Source: Candidatus Zhuqueibacterota bacterium (lineage in GTDB: Bacteria > Zhuqueibacterota > Zhuqueibacteria > Residuimicrobiales > Krinioviventaceae). From it: a DNA stretch of 64,000 bases. The position numbers and the translations under genes are program-made. Positions 8,588-18,646 of the stretch are shown in pieces. Position 1 is the first letter of the stretch. Each line of letters begins with the position of its first letter. The stretch covers positions 62,001-126,000 of the forward strand of contig JAFGKD010000013.1 in the NCBI GenBank assembly GCA_016928775.1. Direction: 5' to 3'. The notes under the pieces are model-generated. The model saw only the letters and a list, made by a program, of their open reading frames with translations. It had not been told where the DNA came from and did not search any database.

Positions 8588-11500
8588 TCATCGCAATAAA
8601 ACCATCTTTTTGATCAAAGATATTCTCTTCTCCTTTTGTCTCACATAAAGTCGATAAAAATAGACCCCACTGGGCATGTTCGTTTGCCAGGTGATCGTAT
8701 GGCGTCCCGCCCCCTGATTTTTCTGCAGTACGGTTTCGACCTCCCGGCCAACAAGGTCGTAGATGACGAGCTGAACAAAGCCGGCATCTTGCAAAACATA
8801 TTCGATTGTCGTCGATGCATTAAACGGATTGGGATAATTCTGGGCTAAAAAATAGTCTGTTGGGATTTCTTTTACTGGATTGGCAATCCTGGACACAATC
8901 GAATTGCGGCGCCCCGGTGTCCCGCCGATAGCGCTGCTTGCTGCCCAGTTAGCGGGATGCGCATTGTCCAGCTCCGGGCTCCGCAGTTCCAGCGTATAGC
9001 CGGTACCGTCCGCCTCCACAGGCCAGGGCAATTCGTCATTGTAAACAAGCGAGTCCACCAACTGGCCGGTCGCATTATACAAATAGAGTGAATCCCCTGC
9101 ATTATTGAGATTAAAAGGAAAATCGCCAAAAACATAGTCAATATCCGAATAGACAAAGTTTAAGTGGGTCGAATCTCTGCACAATACGGCATAGCCGAAT
9201 GCCGGGATATAGGCGTAACTGGGCAGCGTAAAAACATCCTGCCCGACACCATCGTTTATCTGCCAGCCAGCCAGAGCTGTCGACGCATTGGTGGGATTGT
9301 ACAGCTCCAGCCAGTCTTTTGCCGGGAAATCACGTCCGCTATTATAATTGATCTCATTAATGACAACATGCTCTACCGCACCATCGGCGGACTCAAAAAG
9401 CGCTGTGACGTTGAGATTTTTCCGGGAGTCGTATATTGTTGTCAAAGCCTCATCATTTAGGCCATTCCATCGTGTGAAACGATAGCCGGGTGCGGGGATA
9501 GCGGTCAAAGTAACAGGAACATCCTGAAAAAAAGTGCCTTGCCAGGGGAATCGGCTGATGATTTTGGAATTGACTTTTATCCGCCCGACGCCAGTGGTGG
9601 ACAGATTGAGCTTTATATCACCAGCGATATTGAACATCTGTCTGATATGCGAGCGCACGTAAAGCTCACGCCGATTGGCAAAGTTATACATTCGCTGCAA
9701 ACGCGAGTTGTATTGATTCGCTGAACCGGGCCAGCGCTCGCGCTGACGAAACATCTCCGGATAGAACAGGGCATCAAATTCGTCCAAAAGTGCGACAACA
9801 CGATCAACATCAAAAGTTGTATTCAAATGATCAGCGAACCGGTTAATGAACTGACGGGTGAAATCCTGGTTTTGTAGCAAGGAACGCAGGAGCAAAGTGG
9901 ACCACGGCGGATTGGGCCAATCCGGGCCGAAGGGTTCTGTGGCAAATGCCAGGGTGTTGTGTTGAGGCGCGGTATCATACAGGTGAAATCCAAAATCGGT
10001 GTCGTAAATCAGCCATCGCCATGTGCCGCCCGGTGTCTGGGGCTTGTAATATTTGATATTGTTGCCCGGCCAGTCGGTGTTGGCGATATAAATTTCTGCA
10101 ATTTGATAATCGATAAAATTGCTGATATCCATCATCGAATCGACTTGCGCATAATTCTCGAAAAGTGCGAGGTCGTGTGTTTCAATAAAATGCCAAAAGT
10201 CAAGGTAATCGTGATTTGAACCCGCCATCACCTGGCTGCTCGATCTGCCGCTGCCGTCCAAAATGTCGAGGCGATCCGGGTCGAGTCCGCGATTCGCTGC
10301 CACAAAATGCTCGTTGATTTTTTCGCGCACGATCAAGATGCCCCAATAGTCACCATTCAAATAAACCTGAGCGGGCCGATAGGCCATGGTCTCCAGATCC
10401 ATAAAGTCTTCGCACAGCGCCTGCATGTAGGCATCGCGAAAGATAGTGCCATCCCACGCATTGCCGCCATTGCGTAAAAGAAAACTTTCGAAAGAGGTGA
10501 TTGGTTTGTCCGGGAAAATCTGATAATTGATTTGTCGGGTATCATAGATGCCACGCTGAAAAATAGCCAGCGCTTTTTGATCGCGCCCCCGGCTCCAGCC
10601 GCCAAAAACCTTCATTCCCGCATCCAGCTTGAAACCGAGCGTACCATTGGGTTCAAAAAATTCGACATGCACCGGACGTTCCCAATCCTGCCAAAAATTG
10701 GCGCCAAAATAGGGATATTCGCTGCTCGCATTGGGTCCAAAGGCAAAAATGCCATACTCGTCATCGTAAAGATTATACGGATCTGAGGCCAACGCCACAA
10801 TGGCAAATTCTGTATCCTCGTTAAATATAAATGTATTGGTGACAATTCGACTTGGGGGGCGATTCGAATGAAAGGTTCGAGCGCGAAGACACGTGTTGTT
10901 CTTCAGGAAGATTGGGGTGGTGTAAGAATTATCGTTTTCATCGGGATCTGAACCATCCAATGTATAATAAATGTCACCTCCCGATGTATCCGAGAGCTCC
11001 ACAGACAACGATGAATTGTACAGTCCGCCCTGGAGTGAAAAAATCGGCGCAGCAGCCGGCATCGTAAAACCGGAATCGATATTCGTGCCCCCGGGTGTTG
11101 GTAGTGCGAGAATACGCCAGGAATCCTGCCCGTCCGGCAAGCGCCCGAACGAGACATCAGGGGCTAACGCTGGTGTTCGCACGGTATCAACAACATTTCC
11201 GGCGACATCAACAATTTGCAAAATCTCTCCATCGCCCTTGATTTTAAAATTTGTGTGCAAATGGCTTTTCGGAATGTGCAAAACATCCGGAACAGTGGCA
11301 GGTTCTTGAGGCATTGAACTCCCGAGTGTGAGAAAGGGAATGAGCGTCATATCCGAGGAGCCGGAGCTGACATTGTGAACCTGCAGGGCTAATATATTCT
11401 CGCCGCGGCGCACATGCGACAGATCGTTTATAACAAAGCGCTCCGGCGAATATCCCTGTATCAATAGTGCCTCATGGTTGCTATCAGCGGCTCGATCATA

Positions 11501-12124
11501 CGGCGTCGATTCTCCGGGCCGACCTATGTTGGCGCGAGCAACTTCGAAACCGTTGAGATAGGCGATAAACGCATCATCATAATCGACATGCAATAAAAGT
11601 TGGATGATATCATGCGGATTATCGAGCACGAATCGTTTTCTCACATAAATCGACATCAGGTTCGCAATGACGGTTGCATCATCAGCATCGCCATAGCCAA
11701 AACCGCTGGCGCCAACCGCCCACTCCGAATCGTCAAATACGGGCTGCGCCCAATCTGAAGGGGGCTCTCTCGTACCGGGCCAATAAGCCCAGTCATCCCC
11801 ATGCTGGATGATAGTATTCCAGTAAACGACATCGCTTCGATCTTTATCTGAAGCAAAAATTAGCAGAAAATCCGATGGCGCAAGCGTCAGCTCCGCTATC
11901 ATCCATTTAAAGGGATCACTCACGTCATCTGACAAGCCATAACCGGACAAATTCACACTTTTGCCGGAGCTGTTATACAATTCAATCCAGTCGGGATAGT
12001 CCGAGTCTTCATCCGCCACGGTCGATTGATTCACTGCCATCACCTCGTTGATCACCACCGCATTGGCCAAAGATGACCAAATCGATAAAAGCAAAAGGTG
12101 ACAGATTTGCTGTGCCCTGGGCAT
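8588..12124 (-). CDS. CotH kinase family, lamin-tail protein with type IX sorting domain
   Basis: A 1178-aa secreted multidomain protein. After a signal peptide (LLLLSIWSSLANA) come: a lamin-tail domain (INEVMAVNQ..DYPDWIELYNSS, about 22-130); a jelly-roll-like region (about 135-280); a chitobiase C-terminal-like domain (DIYYTLDGSDPDENDN, about 360-430); a CotH kinase domain (about 450-800, with REKINEHF and WRWLIYDTDFGF); a repeat of the WxG type (GYRFTRWNGLNDEALTT); a second lamin-tail domain (INEINYN..DWLELYNP); and a C-terminal sorting domain (FLAQNYPNPFNASTTIEYVL). CotH enzymes are secreted protein kinases in spore coats and in some surface proteins; activity here is inferred. It stands alone on the minus strand. 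Confidence 0.9.
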   Translation of the reverse strand: MPRAQQICHLLLLSIWSSLANAVVINEVMAVNQSTVADEDSDYPDWIELYNSSGKSVNLSGYGLSDDVSDPFKWMIAELTLAPSDFLLIFASDKDRSDVVYWNTIIQHGDDWAYWPGTREPPSDWAQPVFDDSEWAVGASGFGYGDADDATVIANLMSIYVRKRFVLDNPHDIIQLLLHVDYDDAFIAYLNGFEVARANIGRPGESTPYDRAADSNHEALLIQGYSPERFVINDLSHVRRGENILALQVHNVSSGSSDMTLIPFLTLGSSMPQEPATVPDVLHIPKSHLHTNFKIKGDGEILQIVDVAGNVVDTVRTPALAPDVSFGRLPDGQDSWRILALPTPGGTNIDSGFTMPAAAPIFSLQGGLYNSSLSVELSDTSGGDIYYTLDGSDPDENDNSYTTPIFLKNNTCLRARTFHSNRPPSRIVTNTFIFNEDTEFAIVALASDPYNLYDDEYGIFAFGPNASSEYPYFGANFWQDWERPVHVEFFEPNGTLGFKLDAGMKVFGGWSRGRDQKALAIFQRGIYDTRQINYQIFPDKPITSFESFLLRNGGNAWDGTIFRDAYMQALCEDFMDLETMAYRPAQVYLNGDYWGILIVREKINEHFVAANRGLDPDRLDILDGSGRSSSQVMAGSNHDYLDFWHFIETHDLALFENYAQVDSMMDISNFIDYQIAEIYIANTDWPGNNIKYYKPQTPGGTWRWLIYDTDFGFHLYDTAPQHNTLAFATEPFGPDWPNPPWSTLLLRSLLQNQDFTRQFINRFADHLNTTFDVDRVVALLDEFDALFYPEMFRQRERWPGSANQYNSRLQRMYNFANRRELYVRSHIRQMFNIAGDIKLNLSTTGVGRIKVNSKIISRFPWQGTFFQDVPVTLTAIPAPGYRFTRWNGLNDEALTTIYDSRKNLNVTALFESADGAVEHVVINEINYNSGRDFPAKDWLELYNPTNASTALAGWQINDGVGQDVFTLPSYAYIPAFGYAVLCRDSTHLNFVYSDIDYVFGDFPFNLNNAGDSLYLYNATGQLVDSLVYNDELPWPVEADGTGYTLELRSPELDNAHPANWAASSAIGGTPGRRNSIVSRIANPVKEIPTDYFLAQNYPNPFNASTTIEYVLQDAGFVQLVIYDLVGREVETVLQKNQGAGRHTITWQTNMPSGVYFYRLYVRQKEKRISLIKKMVLLR

Positions 12125-12204
12125 GGTCTAACACATCCGCATGGTGAATTAATAGTCAACTTGCAAAAAAAACATAGAGAATATAGCGTGGAAAAGCAAG
12201 TACA

Positions 12205-12244
12205 AAAAATGGGTGGGTAAAACATCAAGAGACTGTCGAAAAAC
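12205..12244. repeat. Copy of dispersed repeat B (single end)
   Basis: This stretch contains GGGTGGGTAAAAC followed by CAAGAGACTGTCGAAAAAC (12226-12244). In reverse complement the same order of words occurs at the right end of the 241-base element at 50649-50889. Here no partner inverted repeat is visible nearby, so it looks like a solo or decayed end. Immediately after it lies a GCGAGGCTCGGCCTCC hairpin-forming word, also seen in a variant form at about 53721. Confidence 0.5.
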
Positions 12245-12256
12245 TGATAACATCGT

Positions 12257-12661
12257 CTAACCTCGTTGCGAGGCTCGGCCTCCTGATTTTTTTACAATAA
12301 ATGCAGCTAAGAATGCCTCTAACAAACTGAGCGGAACAGCGATGGTGAGCAGGCCATTGGGCAAGACATGCAAATTTCCAATGACAATCCACATGAGAAC
12401 GAAACCAACAAGCCAGGATAAAAAAGTTGTTTGTATCAAAGTGAATTTCTGTGCGATAATAAAGATAGCGATGGCAAATAAAAGCGACCACACGCCCCAC
12501 ATGGCGCCATTGATGGGTTCTGCAGGAAAAATGAGACCCAGCTTTTCATAGTGGTTCGTCCAATAGGATTTGAGTAAAAACTCGTTTCGAAAAAATTCAG
12601 ATAGACTGATCCAGATGGTGGCGAATAAAATCGGCAAGACTGTCTTTTTTAAAGAGTCCAT
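12257..12661 (-). CDS. Small four-helix membrane protein
   Basis: A 134-aa protein with four predicted transmembrane stretches: TVLPILFATIWISLSEFF, MWGVWSLLFAIAIFIIA, TFLSWLVGFVLMWIVIGNL and LLTIAVPLSLLEAFLAAFIV. A polar loop (LLKSYWTNHYEKLG) follows the first helix and the tail is positively charged. I do not recognise the family with certainty; similar short proteins of unknown function are common in membrane annotations. It has only a weak GGA upstream of the ATG. It stands alone, with repeat B directly downstream. Confidence 0.65.
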   Translation of the reverse strand: MDSLKKTVLPILFATIWISLSEFFRNEFLLKSYWTNHYEKLGLIFPAEPINGAMWGVWSLLFAIAIFIIAQKFTLIQTTFLSWLVGFVLMWIVIGNLHVLPNGLLTIAVPLSLLEAFLAAFIVKKSGGRASQRG

Positions 12662-12763
12662 TTTTCATCCATTTCACTATATGTATGCATTTTCAGCAAA
12701 TTTAAGAAGGCAATCACATTCTTTCAATCTAAATTTTGAATAATGCGAATTTTTATTATTTAG

Positions 12764-12785
12764 ACTGGGTCGGATCCTACCCAGT
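12764..12785. promoter_or_regulatory. Near-perfect 22-base palindrome upstream of GH116 gene
   Basis: Arms ACTGGGT (12764-12770) and ACCCAGT (12779-12785) flank a GGATCC centre. The whole 22-base unit is palindromic at all but one symmetric pair. It lies between divergent genes, 74 bases before the GH116 start, the position expected for an operator of a dimeric repressor. It could also fold as a hairpin, but there is no T-tract. Confidence 0.35.
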
Positions 12786-12858
12786 GAATAATCATCTTGC
12801 GTCATATTGACCTTCTTATTACCTTTCATCATGTTCATCCGTACGAAGGAGCATAATC

Positions 12859-15387
12859 ATGTGTAAACGCCGATCTTTTTTCGCTTCTATTTTCGCTATT
12901 CTTTTTTGTCCTTGCCTGATGATATCTGCTGACGGGCATGAATTCAACGGACCCTATGAAGAAACTCACCTCAGCCGCATTGCTTTCCCTCTCGGTGGTT
13001 TGGGGGCCGGTATGATCTGCCTTGAAGGCACCGGTGCGCTATCCCATTTCTCTATGCGTCATGAACCGGATATTTTTAACGAGCCCTTTACCTTTGCAGC
13101 GATTTCGATAAAAGGCGGCACTGCCAGAGTGCTTGAAGGCCCGGTACCCGCCTGGAAGATTTTCGGAGCTCCGAATACGGGCAATGGCGCCGGTGGTACT
13201 TCATACGGTTTGCCGCGCTGCGAGCGCGCCTCTTTTTACCCCCGATTCCCCTTTGCGACCATTAAACTTGCTGATGCCGATATTCCGCTGGACATGGAGG
13301 TCACCGGTTGGAGCCCATTCATACCAACCGATGCCGACAATTCGAGTTTACCCGTTGCCGTCCTGGAGTATACCTTTACGAACAAAACAAACGCTGCCAT
13401 TGCAGCGACATTCTCTTTTAGCGCTAAAAATTTTATGCGTATCGAGCTGCCAAGCGAGTGGGGCGGGCGCTTTGAATCCGGTGATGAAATCAAGTCTTTT
13501 GACAATGGCTATATTTTGCATCAGAATGCGCCGGAGGACAAGCCGCACTATGCCGGCGATTGCGCTGTATTTGTCGACGATGTCAATGCCATCATCGACC
13601 ACTGCTGGTTTCGTGGCGGCTGGTTTGATTCTGTTACCATGACATGGAAGGCGATTGAAAACGGCGGAACCAGAGAAAGGCCGCCGTGTGAAGGAGCGAG
13701 TCCAGGTGCGTCCATTTATGTGCCATTCCAGCTCACATCGCACGCGACGAAAACGATTCGGCTTTTTTTCGCCTGGTATGTGCCGCAATCGTCGATCCGG
13801 GCCGGTAGTCCACCACAAGTCGATGAGAAATCTTGCCAGTCTGACGCTGCCTGCTGTCCGCAAACCTATATGCCATGGTATGCTCGAAGATTCAAAGATG
13901 TCAAAGACGTCGCCACATACTGGCGCATGAATTGCGATGATTTGAAGAAAAAGAGTGAGCTTTTTCGCGATGCTTTTTATGCCATGACTGCCCCGCCGGA
14001 AGTTCTGGAAGCCGTTGCTGCCAACCTGACTATTTTGAAATCACCCACTGTCATGCGGCAGCACGACGGCCGCTTGTGGGCGTGGGAGGGATGCCACGAT
14101 CTCGGCGGCTGCTGCTACGGCTCGTGCACGCATGTCTGGAATTATGCCCAGGCTATTCCGCACTTGTTTCCGTCGCTGGAGCGAACGCTCCGCGAAACCG
14201 AGTTTACAGTGAGTCAAAATGAGATCGGTCACCAAACCTTTCGCGCCAATTTACCCATCAGCCCGCCGGAGCATAATTTCCACGCCGCTGTCGACGGTCA
14301 GCTCGGTGGTATTATGAAGGCTTATCGCGAATGGCGGATTTTCGGTGATAAGGATTGGCTGTCTCAGCTCTATCCTAAAATAAAATCAAGTATGAATTAT
14401 TGTGTCAATACCTGGGATCCACAACACAAAGGTATTATCGAAGAGCCACACCACAACACCTATGACATCGAGTTTTGGGGACCAGATGGCATGTGCACGA
14501 GTTTTTATCTTGGAGCGCTCACGGCCATCAGCAAAATGGGTGCTGCGCTGGGAGATGATGTGCAAGAGTACGAAAAACTGTTGGCGAAAGGGATAAAGTT
14601 CTTACAAGCTGAGCTTTTTAATGGCGACTATTTTATTCAAAAAATAACCACAGAAGGATTGGTCGCCAAAGATCCGATTGAGTTGGCAAAGAATTCCTGG
14701 ACAGTCGATTATTCGCCGGAAGCCCTGGAATTATTGAAACTCGAAGGCCCAAAATATCAATACGGTAATGGCTGCATTTCTGACGGCGTGCTCGGTTTCT
14801 GGATCGCGCACATGTGCGGGCTCGGTGACATCATTGACCCGCAAAAGGTACAACATCATTTGTTATCTGTGTACAAATATAACCTTAAACACGATTTATC
14901 CGACCATGTCAATCCACAACGACCGGCCTTTGCCACTGGAGCGGAAGGTGGATTGCTTTTATGCACCTGGCCACACGGTGATCAGCCGTCTTTGCCTTTT
15001 GTTTATAGCAATGAAGTGTGGACAGGCATCGAATATCAGGTCGCATCACATCTGATCCTCGAGGGATTTGTGGAGGAAGGGCTGGATATCGTTCGCACCT
15101 GTCGCAAGCGCTATGACGGACAAATTCGTAATCCATTCAACGAATACGAATGCGGTCATTGGTACGCCAGAGCTTTGGCGAGTTACGGACTGATTCAGGC
15201 ATTTTCCGGAGCACGCTATGACGCAGTCGATAAAATACTCTTTATTCGGAGACAAAAAGGCACAGATTTCACGAGTTTTTTGAGCACCGCAACCGGCTTT
15301 GGCACGGTTGGCATGAAAAATGATACGCCTTTTATCAATCCCGTTTACGGTTATATCGATGTAAATGAGATTGTTTGTCTCGATTAA
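12859..15387 (+). CDS. GH116-family glycoside hydrolase (glucosylceramidase-like)
   Basis: An 842-aa exported enzyme of the GBA2-like family. A signal peptide (FFASIFAILFCPCLMISA) is followed by the N-terminal beta-domain (RIAFPLGGLGAGMICLEGTG) and a C-terminal (alpha/alpha)6 catalytic domain. The catalytic region contains WEGCHDLGGCCYGSCTHVWN near residue 410, which by family comparison holds the nucleophile Glu. HHNTYDIEFWGPDGMCTSFY near 535 holds the expected acid/base Asp. GH116 members cleave beta-glucosides or beta-xylosides; the substrate here is unknown. The ATG has GAAGGAG 7 bases upstream. It is followed with an overlapping ribosome binding site by the outer membrane protein gene. 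Confidence 0.88.
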   Translation: MCKRRSFFASIFAILFCPCLMISADGHEFNGPYEETHLSRIAFPLGGLGAGMICLEGTGALSHFSMRHEPDIFNEPFTFAAISIKGGTARVLEGPVPAWKIFGAPNTGNGAGGTSYGLPRCERASFYPRFPFATIKLADADIPLDMEVTGWSPFIPTDADNSSLPVAVLEYTFTNKTNAAIAATFSFSAKNFMRIELPSEWGGRFESGDEIKSFDNGYILHQNAPEDKPHYAGDCAVFVDDVNAIIDHCWFRGGWFDSVTMTWKAIENGGTRERPPCEGASPGASIYVPFQLTSHATKTIRLFFAWYVPQSSIRAGSPPQVDEKSCQSDAACCPQTYMPWYARRFKDVKDVATYWRMNCDDLKKKSELFRDAFYAMTAPPEVLEAVAANLTILKSPTVMRQHDGRLWAWEGCHDLGGCCYGSCTHVWNYAQAIPHLFPSLERTLRETEFTVSQNEIGHQTFRANLPISPPEHNFHAAVDGQLGGIMKAYREWRIFGDKDWLSQLYPKIKSSMNYCVNTWDPQHKGIIEEPHHNTYDIEFWGPDGMCTSFYLGALTAISKMGAALGDDVQEYEKLLAKGIKFLQAELFNGDYFIQKITTEGLVAKDPIELAKNSWTVDYSPEALELLKLEGPKYQYGNGCISDGVLGFWIAHMCGLGDIIDPQKVQHHLLSVYKYNLKHDLSDHVNPQRPAFATGAEGGLLLCTWPHGDQPSLPFVYSNEVWTGIEYQVASHLILEGFVEEGLDIVRTCRKRYDGQIRNPFNEYECGHWYARALASYGLIQAFSGARYDAVDKILFIRRQKGTDFTSFLSTATGFGTVGMKNDTPFINPVYGYIDVNEIVCLD

Positions 15388-15397
15388 GGAGGTATTA

Positions 15398-16333
15398 TTG
15401 CGATTTACAGGTTTTTTCAGTGTTGTGGTGTTGGTGCTGGCAGTCGGGATTTTATTAGCAACAGAACGACCGGTTCAAGCTGGTGTATCCAATAAAGCGT
15501 CGAGTGTTTCCAGCTATTACAAGAGCAAAGTCAAGGGGATCATTCTGCAGAAGAACCAAAAGCTGTCCGGTCAGATTGTGGCGTTTCGAAAAAATGGAAT
15601 CATTTTCCGCCGGTTAAAGGAGGGACCGCTGTACACGCCCAAGCCGGAATATATACCCATGCATCACATTCAGGCATTTATTGACGAAAATGGCAGACCG
15701 TTGTGGGGCACAATCCCGCCGACAAAAAAATATGATTTTTTAAAGATTCGTAATTATCATTTAAAATGGGCTGTGCAATACGGTATGGGACAGAATACGT
15801 ATTCCTGTACATTTTCGCCGCTTATCGCAAATATGGAAAACTATATACAGACTCTTCATAGCGGCGGCACCTTGTCAACTCAGCTCACCTATTTTGTATC
15901 GCCACATTTTGGCATTGGTGTAAAGTATATTCATCACAACACCAAAGCTGATATCTATAGTCTAACGACTGCATCAAACAGTTTTATTACCGATGATATC
16001 ACAATTCAAAATTATCTGTTCGATGTCGGTTTTTACCGATCGATATCGCGCATGATCATCTTTACCACGGACGTTGCGATCGGCGCGCTATTCTATAAGA
16101 ATAGCCGGCAATCTTCCACCGGAGGTGTGGAAATTGCCGGAACGTCTTTCTGTACGATTCTCAGTGGCGGTGTTGACTTTATGGCCACTCGGGCGATAGG
16201 CTTTGGCTTTGAATTGTCTTATCTTTTTGGCACCGTAAAAGAACCCAACATCCGGGGAAGTGCAGTCCTTATTGATGGTTCGCAAAAACTGAATCGATTT
16301 GACATCAATGCGGGTATGCGGTTTTATTTTTAG
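15398..16333 (+). CDS. Outer membrane beta-barrel-like protein
   Basis: A 311-aa exported protein. I prefer the TTG start at 15398: a full AAGGAGG (15386-15392) lies 5 bases upstream and overlaps the GH116 stop codon, indicating translational coupling. The ATG at 15365 would add 11 residues and lies inside the GH116 gene. A signal peptide (FTGFFSVVVLVLAVGILLA) precedes a small beta-rich segment (GIILQKNQKLSGQIVAFRKN). Amphipathic strands with aromatic ends follow, and the protein finishes in Phe (NRFDINAGMRFYF), typical of outer membrane barrels. Specific function unknown; position suggests a partner of the GH116 enzyme. Confidence 0.7.
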   Translation: MRFTGFFSVVVLVLAVGILLATERPVQAGVSNKASSVSSYYKSKVKGIILQKNQKLSGQIVAFRKNGIIFRRLKEGPLYTPKPEYIPMHHIQAFIDENGRPLWGTIPPTKKYDFLKIRNYHLKWAVQYGMGQNTYSCTFSPLIANMENYIQTLHSGGTLSTQLTYFVSPHFGIGVKYIHHNTKADIYSLTTASNSFITDDITIQNYLFDVGFYRSISRMIIFTTDVAIGALFYKNSRQSSTGGVEIAGTSFCTILSGGVDFMATRAIGFGFELSYLFGTVKEPNIRGSAVLIDGSQKLNRFDINAGMRFYF

Positions 16334-16340
16334 TTGATGC

Positions 16341-18614
16341 TCACTTTGACACCGAAAACGGCGCTGCCTCTTCTTCACTCGCCCACGCCTCGTTAGGTTC
16401 TGCTGCCATAAGAAATTCAATTCGCCCACCCCTGGCAATTTCTTCATGCGCAATCCACGTTTTATTCCAGGGTGTTTCATTGAGCGTCGCAGATTCAATA
16501 TAGACGTTATCCGCAGCATTTCCACGCGCGACAATCTCAAACTTTTCTCCGTTCGGCAGGAACAATGTCGCTTTTTCAAACAGCGGGCTGCCGATGACAT
16601 ACATGGGCTCCCCGGGACACACCGGATAAAATCCCAGGGTGCTAAAAATATACCAGGCTGACATTTGTCCGTTATCCTCATCACCGCATAAACCGTCTGG
16701 CCCCGGTCCATAGAGGGTGTTAACAGCATGACGCACCCAATTTTGCGTCTTCCAGGGTTGCCCGGCATAGTTCCACAAATAGAGCACGTGGTGTACCGGC
16801 TGATTGCCATGCGCATACTGTCCCATTTTGCAGGCGACCATTTCGGTCATTTCATGGATTTCAAAGCCATAATGACCGAAATCAAACTCCGGGGCGGTCG
16901 TGAGCATCTCGTCCAGTTTGGCACAAAAAGAATCGCGCCCGCCCATCAGATGGATCAGTCCATTGATGTCATGCAAAACAGACCATGAATAGTGCCAGGT
17001 GCTGCCTTCGGTGAAGGGATTGCCCCAGCGAATTTTGGAAAAGTTCGGCTCCCGGGAGCCGTCGGCAAATCGTCCCCACATAAAATCCACATCCGCGTGC
17101 CACACATTTTTATAATTCATCATTTGTTTGCCAAAAAATCCCGCATCCGTATCGTAACCCAAATCACGCGCCATTTTGGTGATGCAAAAATCATCATAGG
17201 CAAACTCCAATGTTCGGGCGGTGGCTTCGCCATATTTGTCGCTCGGAACATATCCGAGCTTGATATAATCCGCAATACCGACACGACCATAGGCACCATC
17301 CGGACTTGGCACTGTGCCATCTTTTTTCATCGCAGCGTAGGCGTCGTCAATATCAAAATCGCGAATACCTTTGAAATAGGCATCCGCGACGAGCGATTCG
17401 ACATGCGTGCCGATCATACAGTTGCGGTAGCCGGGACTCGTCCATTTGGGAAACCAGCCTCCTTCGCGATAGGCGTTGATCCAGCCGCGAATGATCTCCG
17501 CGTCTCGCTCCGGAAACAGAATAGTGAAGAACGGATAGACAGCGCGAAAGGTATCCCAAAAACCATTATCCGCGTACATTGGCCCGGCATGCACAGCACC
17601 GTCATAAGGGCTGTAATGAACCTGAAGACCCTGTTGATCAAACTCGTAAAAAATACGCGGGAACAGCAAGACTCTATAAAAGGCAGTGTAAAAAGTGATT
17701 TTTTGATCATCCGTCGCCCCCTCTATTTTTATCTTTTTCAGCTCGTTTTCCCAGGTTGAACGTCCCTTTGTTTTTGTATGCTCGAACGAGTCGCCACCGA
17801 TCTCGTTTTTCAGATTGAGCCAGGCTTGTGCATGACTGATAAACGAAGTGCCAACTTGAAAGGTCACTGTTGTATTTGACGGGAAATGTAGAAAGGCACC
17901 AACGTGCTCGCCTTTTAGCGTGCGGCTTTCGTTCATCATTTCATCGTCGGTCCAGACACCGTAGTTTGTAAAAGGAGTATTAAATTCAACGACAAAATAA
18001 CAGGCAAAATTATTTGGCACGCCGCCGCGATTGGATCGGGTGATACCAGTGATCTTGTTCTCATTCGGAAATAGGTGTATCTCCGAATTCTTCCTGTGCG
18101 CATCAATGATCAGAATCGCCTTTTCGGTTTCCGGATAAGTGATGCGGAAATGCGCACAACGCGTTGTGGGAGCAACTTCAACCGTAGTGTTATAGTCTAA
18201 CAGATCGACGGTATAATAATAGCATTGGGCCCGTTCCCTATCATGTGAAAAGCGCGAAGCACGCTGTGTAAAATCGGTCTTGATCTCACCGGTCATGGGC
18301 ATAATGGAAAAATCGCCATAATCGCCGATCCAGGGGCTTGGCTGGTGCGTGGCTTTGATGCCATTGATTTTGTCCGCTTTGTATTGATAAATCCAGCCGT
18401 TGCCGAGCTCATTTGTCGATGGCGTCCAAGCCGTCATGCCAAACGGCATCGCTGCGGCGGGGTAGGTATTGCCATTGGAAAATGTAAATTCGGAATCCGT
18501 GCCCACCAAGGGATTTACAAAATCTGTGAATGTAGAGTGGTGTGACGTTGAGCAGGCTAAAAAGTGAATGAGAGTGGCTCCGCTTAAAAAAAGTAAGACC
18601 AGGCTTGATTTCAT
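16341..18614 (-). CDS. GH92-family alpha-mannosidase lipoprotein
   Basis: GH92 enzymes are calcium-dependent exo-alpha-mannosidases acting on N-glycans and mannans. Family motifs are clear: DFVNPLVGTDS and YPAAAMPFGM at the N-terminus, DNGFWDTFRAVYPFF near the middle, EGSTWHYSW, and the C-terminal GDEDNGQMSAWYIFSTLGFY. The ATG at 18614 (757 aa) is preferred over the upstream codon at 18635 because AGAGG sits 6 bases before it. The protein then begins with a lipoprotein signal ending HFLACS, so it is probably anchored in the envelope. It is the last gene of a minus-strand series, 32 bases after the SLC13-type transporter. Confidence 0.93.
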   Translation of the reverse strand: MKSSLVLLFLSGATLIHFLACSTSHHSTFTDFVNPLVGTDSEFTFSNGNTYPAAAMPFGMTAWTPSTNELGNGWIYQYKADKINGIKATHQPSPWIGDYGDFSIMPMTGEIKTDFTQRASRFSHDRERAQCYYYTVDLLDYNTTVEVAPTTRCAHFRITYPETEKAILIIDAHRKNSEIHLFPNENKITGITRSNRGGVPNNFACYFVVEFNTPFTNYGVWTDDEMMNESRTLKGEHVGAFLHFPSNTTVTFQVGTSFISHAQAWLNLKNEIGGDSFEHTKTKGRSTWENELKKIKIEGATDDQKITFYTAFYRVLLFPRIFYEFDQQGLQVHYSPYDGAVHAGPMYADNGFWDTFRAVYPFFTILFPERDAEIIRGWINAYREGGWFPKWTSPGYRNCMIGTHVESLVADAYFKGIRDFDIDDAYAAMKKDGTVPSPDGAYGRVGIADYIKLGYVPSDKYGEATARTLEFAYDDFCITKMARDLGYDTDAGFFGKQMMNYKNVWHADVDFMWGRFADGSREPNFSKIRWGNPFTEGSTWHYSWSVLHDINGLIHLMGGRDSFCAKLDEMLTTAPEFDFGHYGFEIHEMTEMVACKMGQYAHGNQPVHHVLYLWNYAGQPWKTQNWVRHAVNTLYGPGPDGLCGDEDNGQMSAWYIFSTLGFYPVCPGEPMYVIGSPLFEKATLFLPNGEKFEIVARGNAADNVYIESATLNETPWNKTWIAHEEIARGGRIEFLMAAEPNEAWASEEEAAPFSVSK

Positions 18615-18646
18615 GATCGCCTCTTGTTTTGTCAATATATAAAAGT

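Noticed and set aside
16088..16816. 242-codon minus-strand frame across the outer membrane protein end and the GH92 end
   Set aside because: It overlaps two convergent genes that have clear families; the translation is low-complexity and basic.
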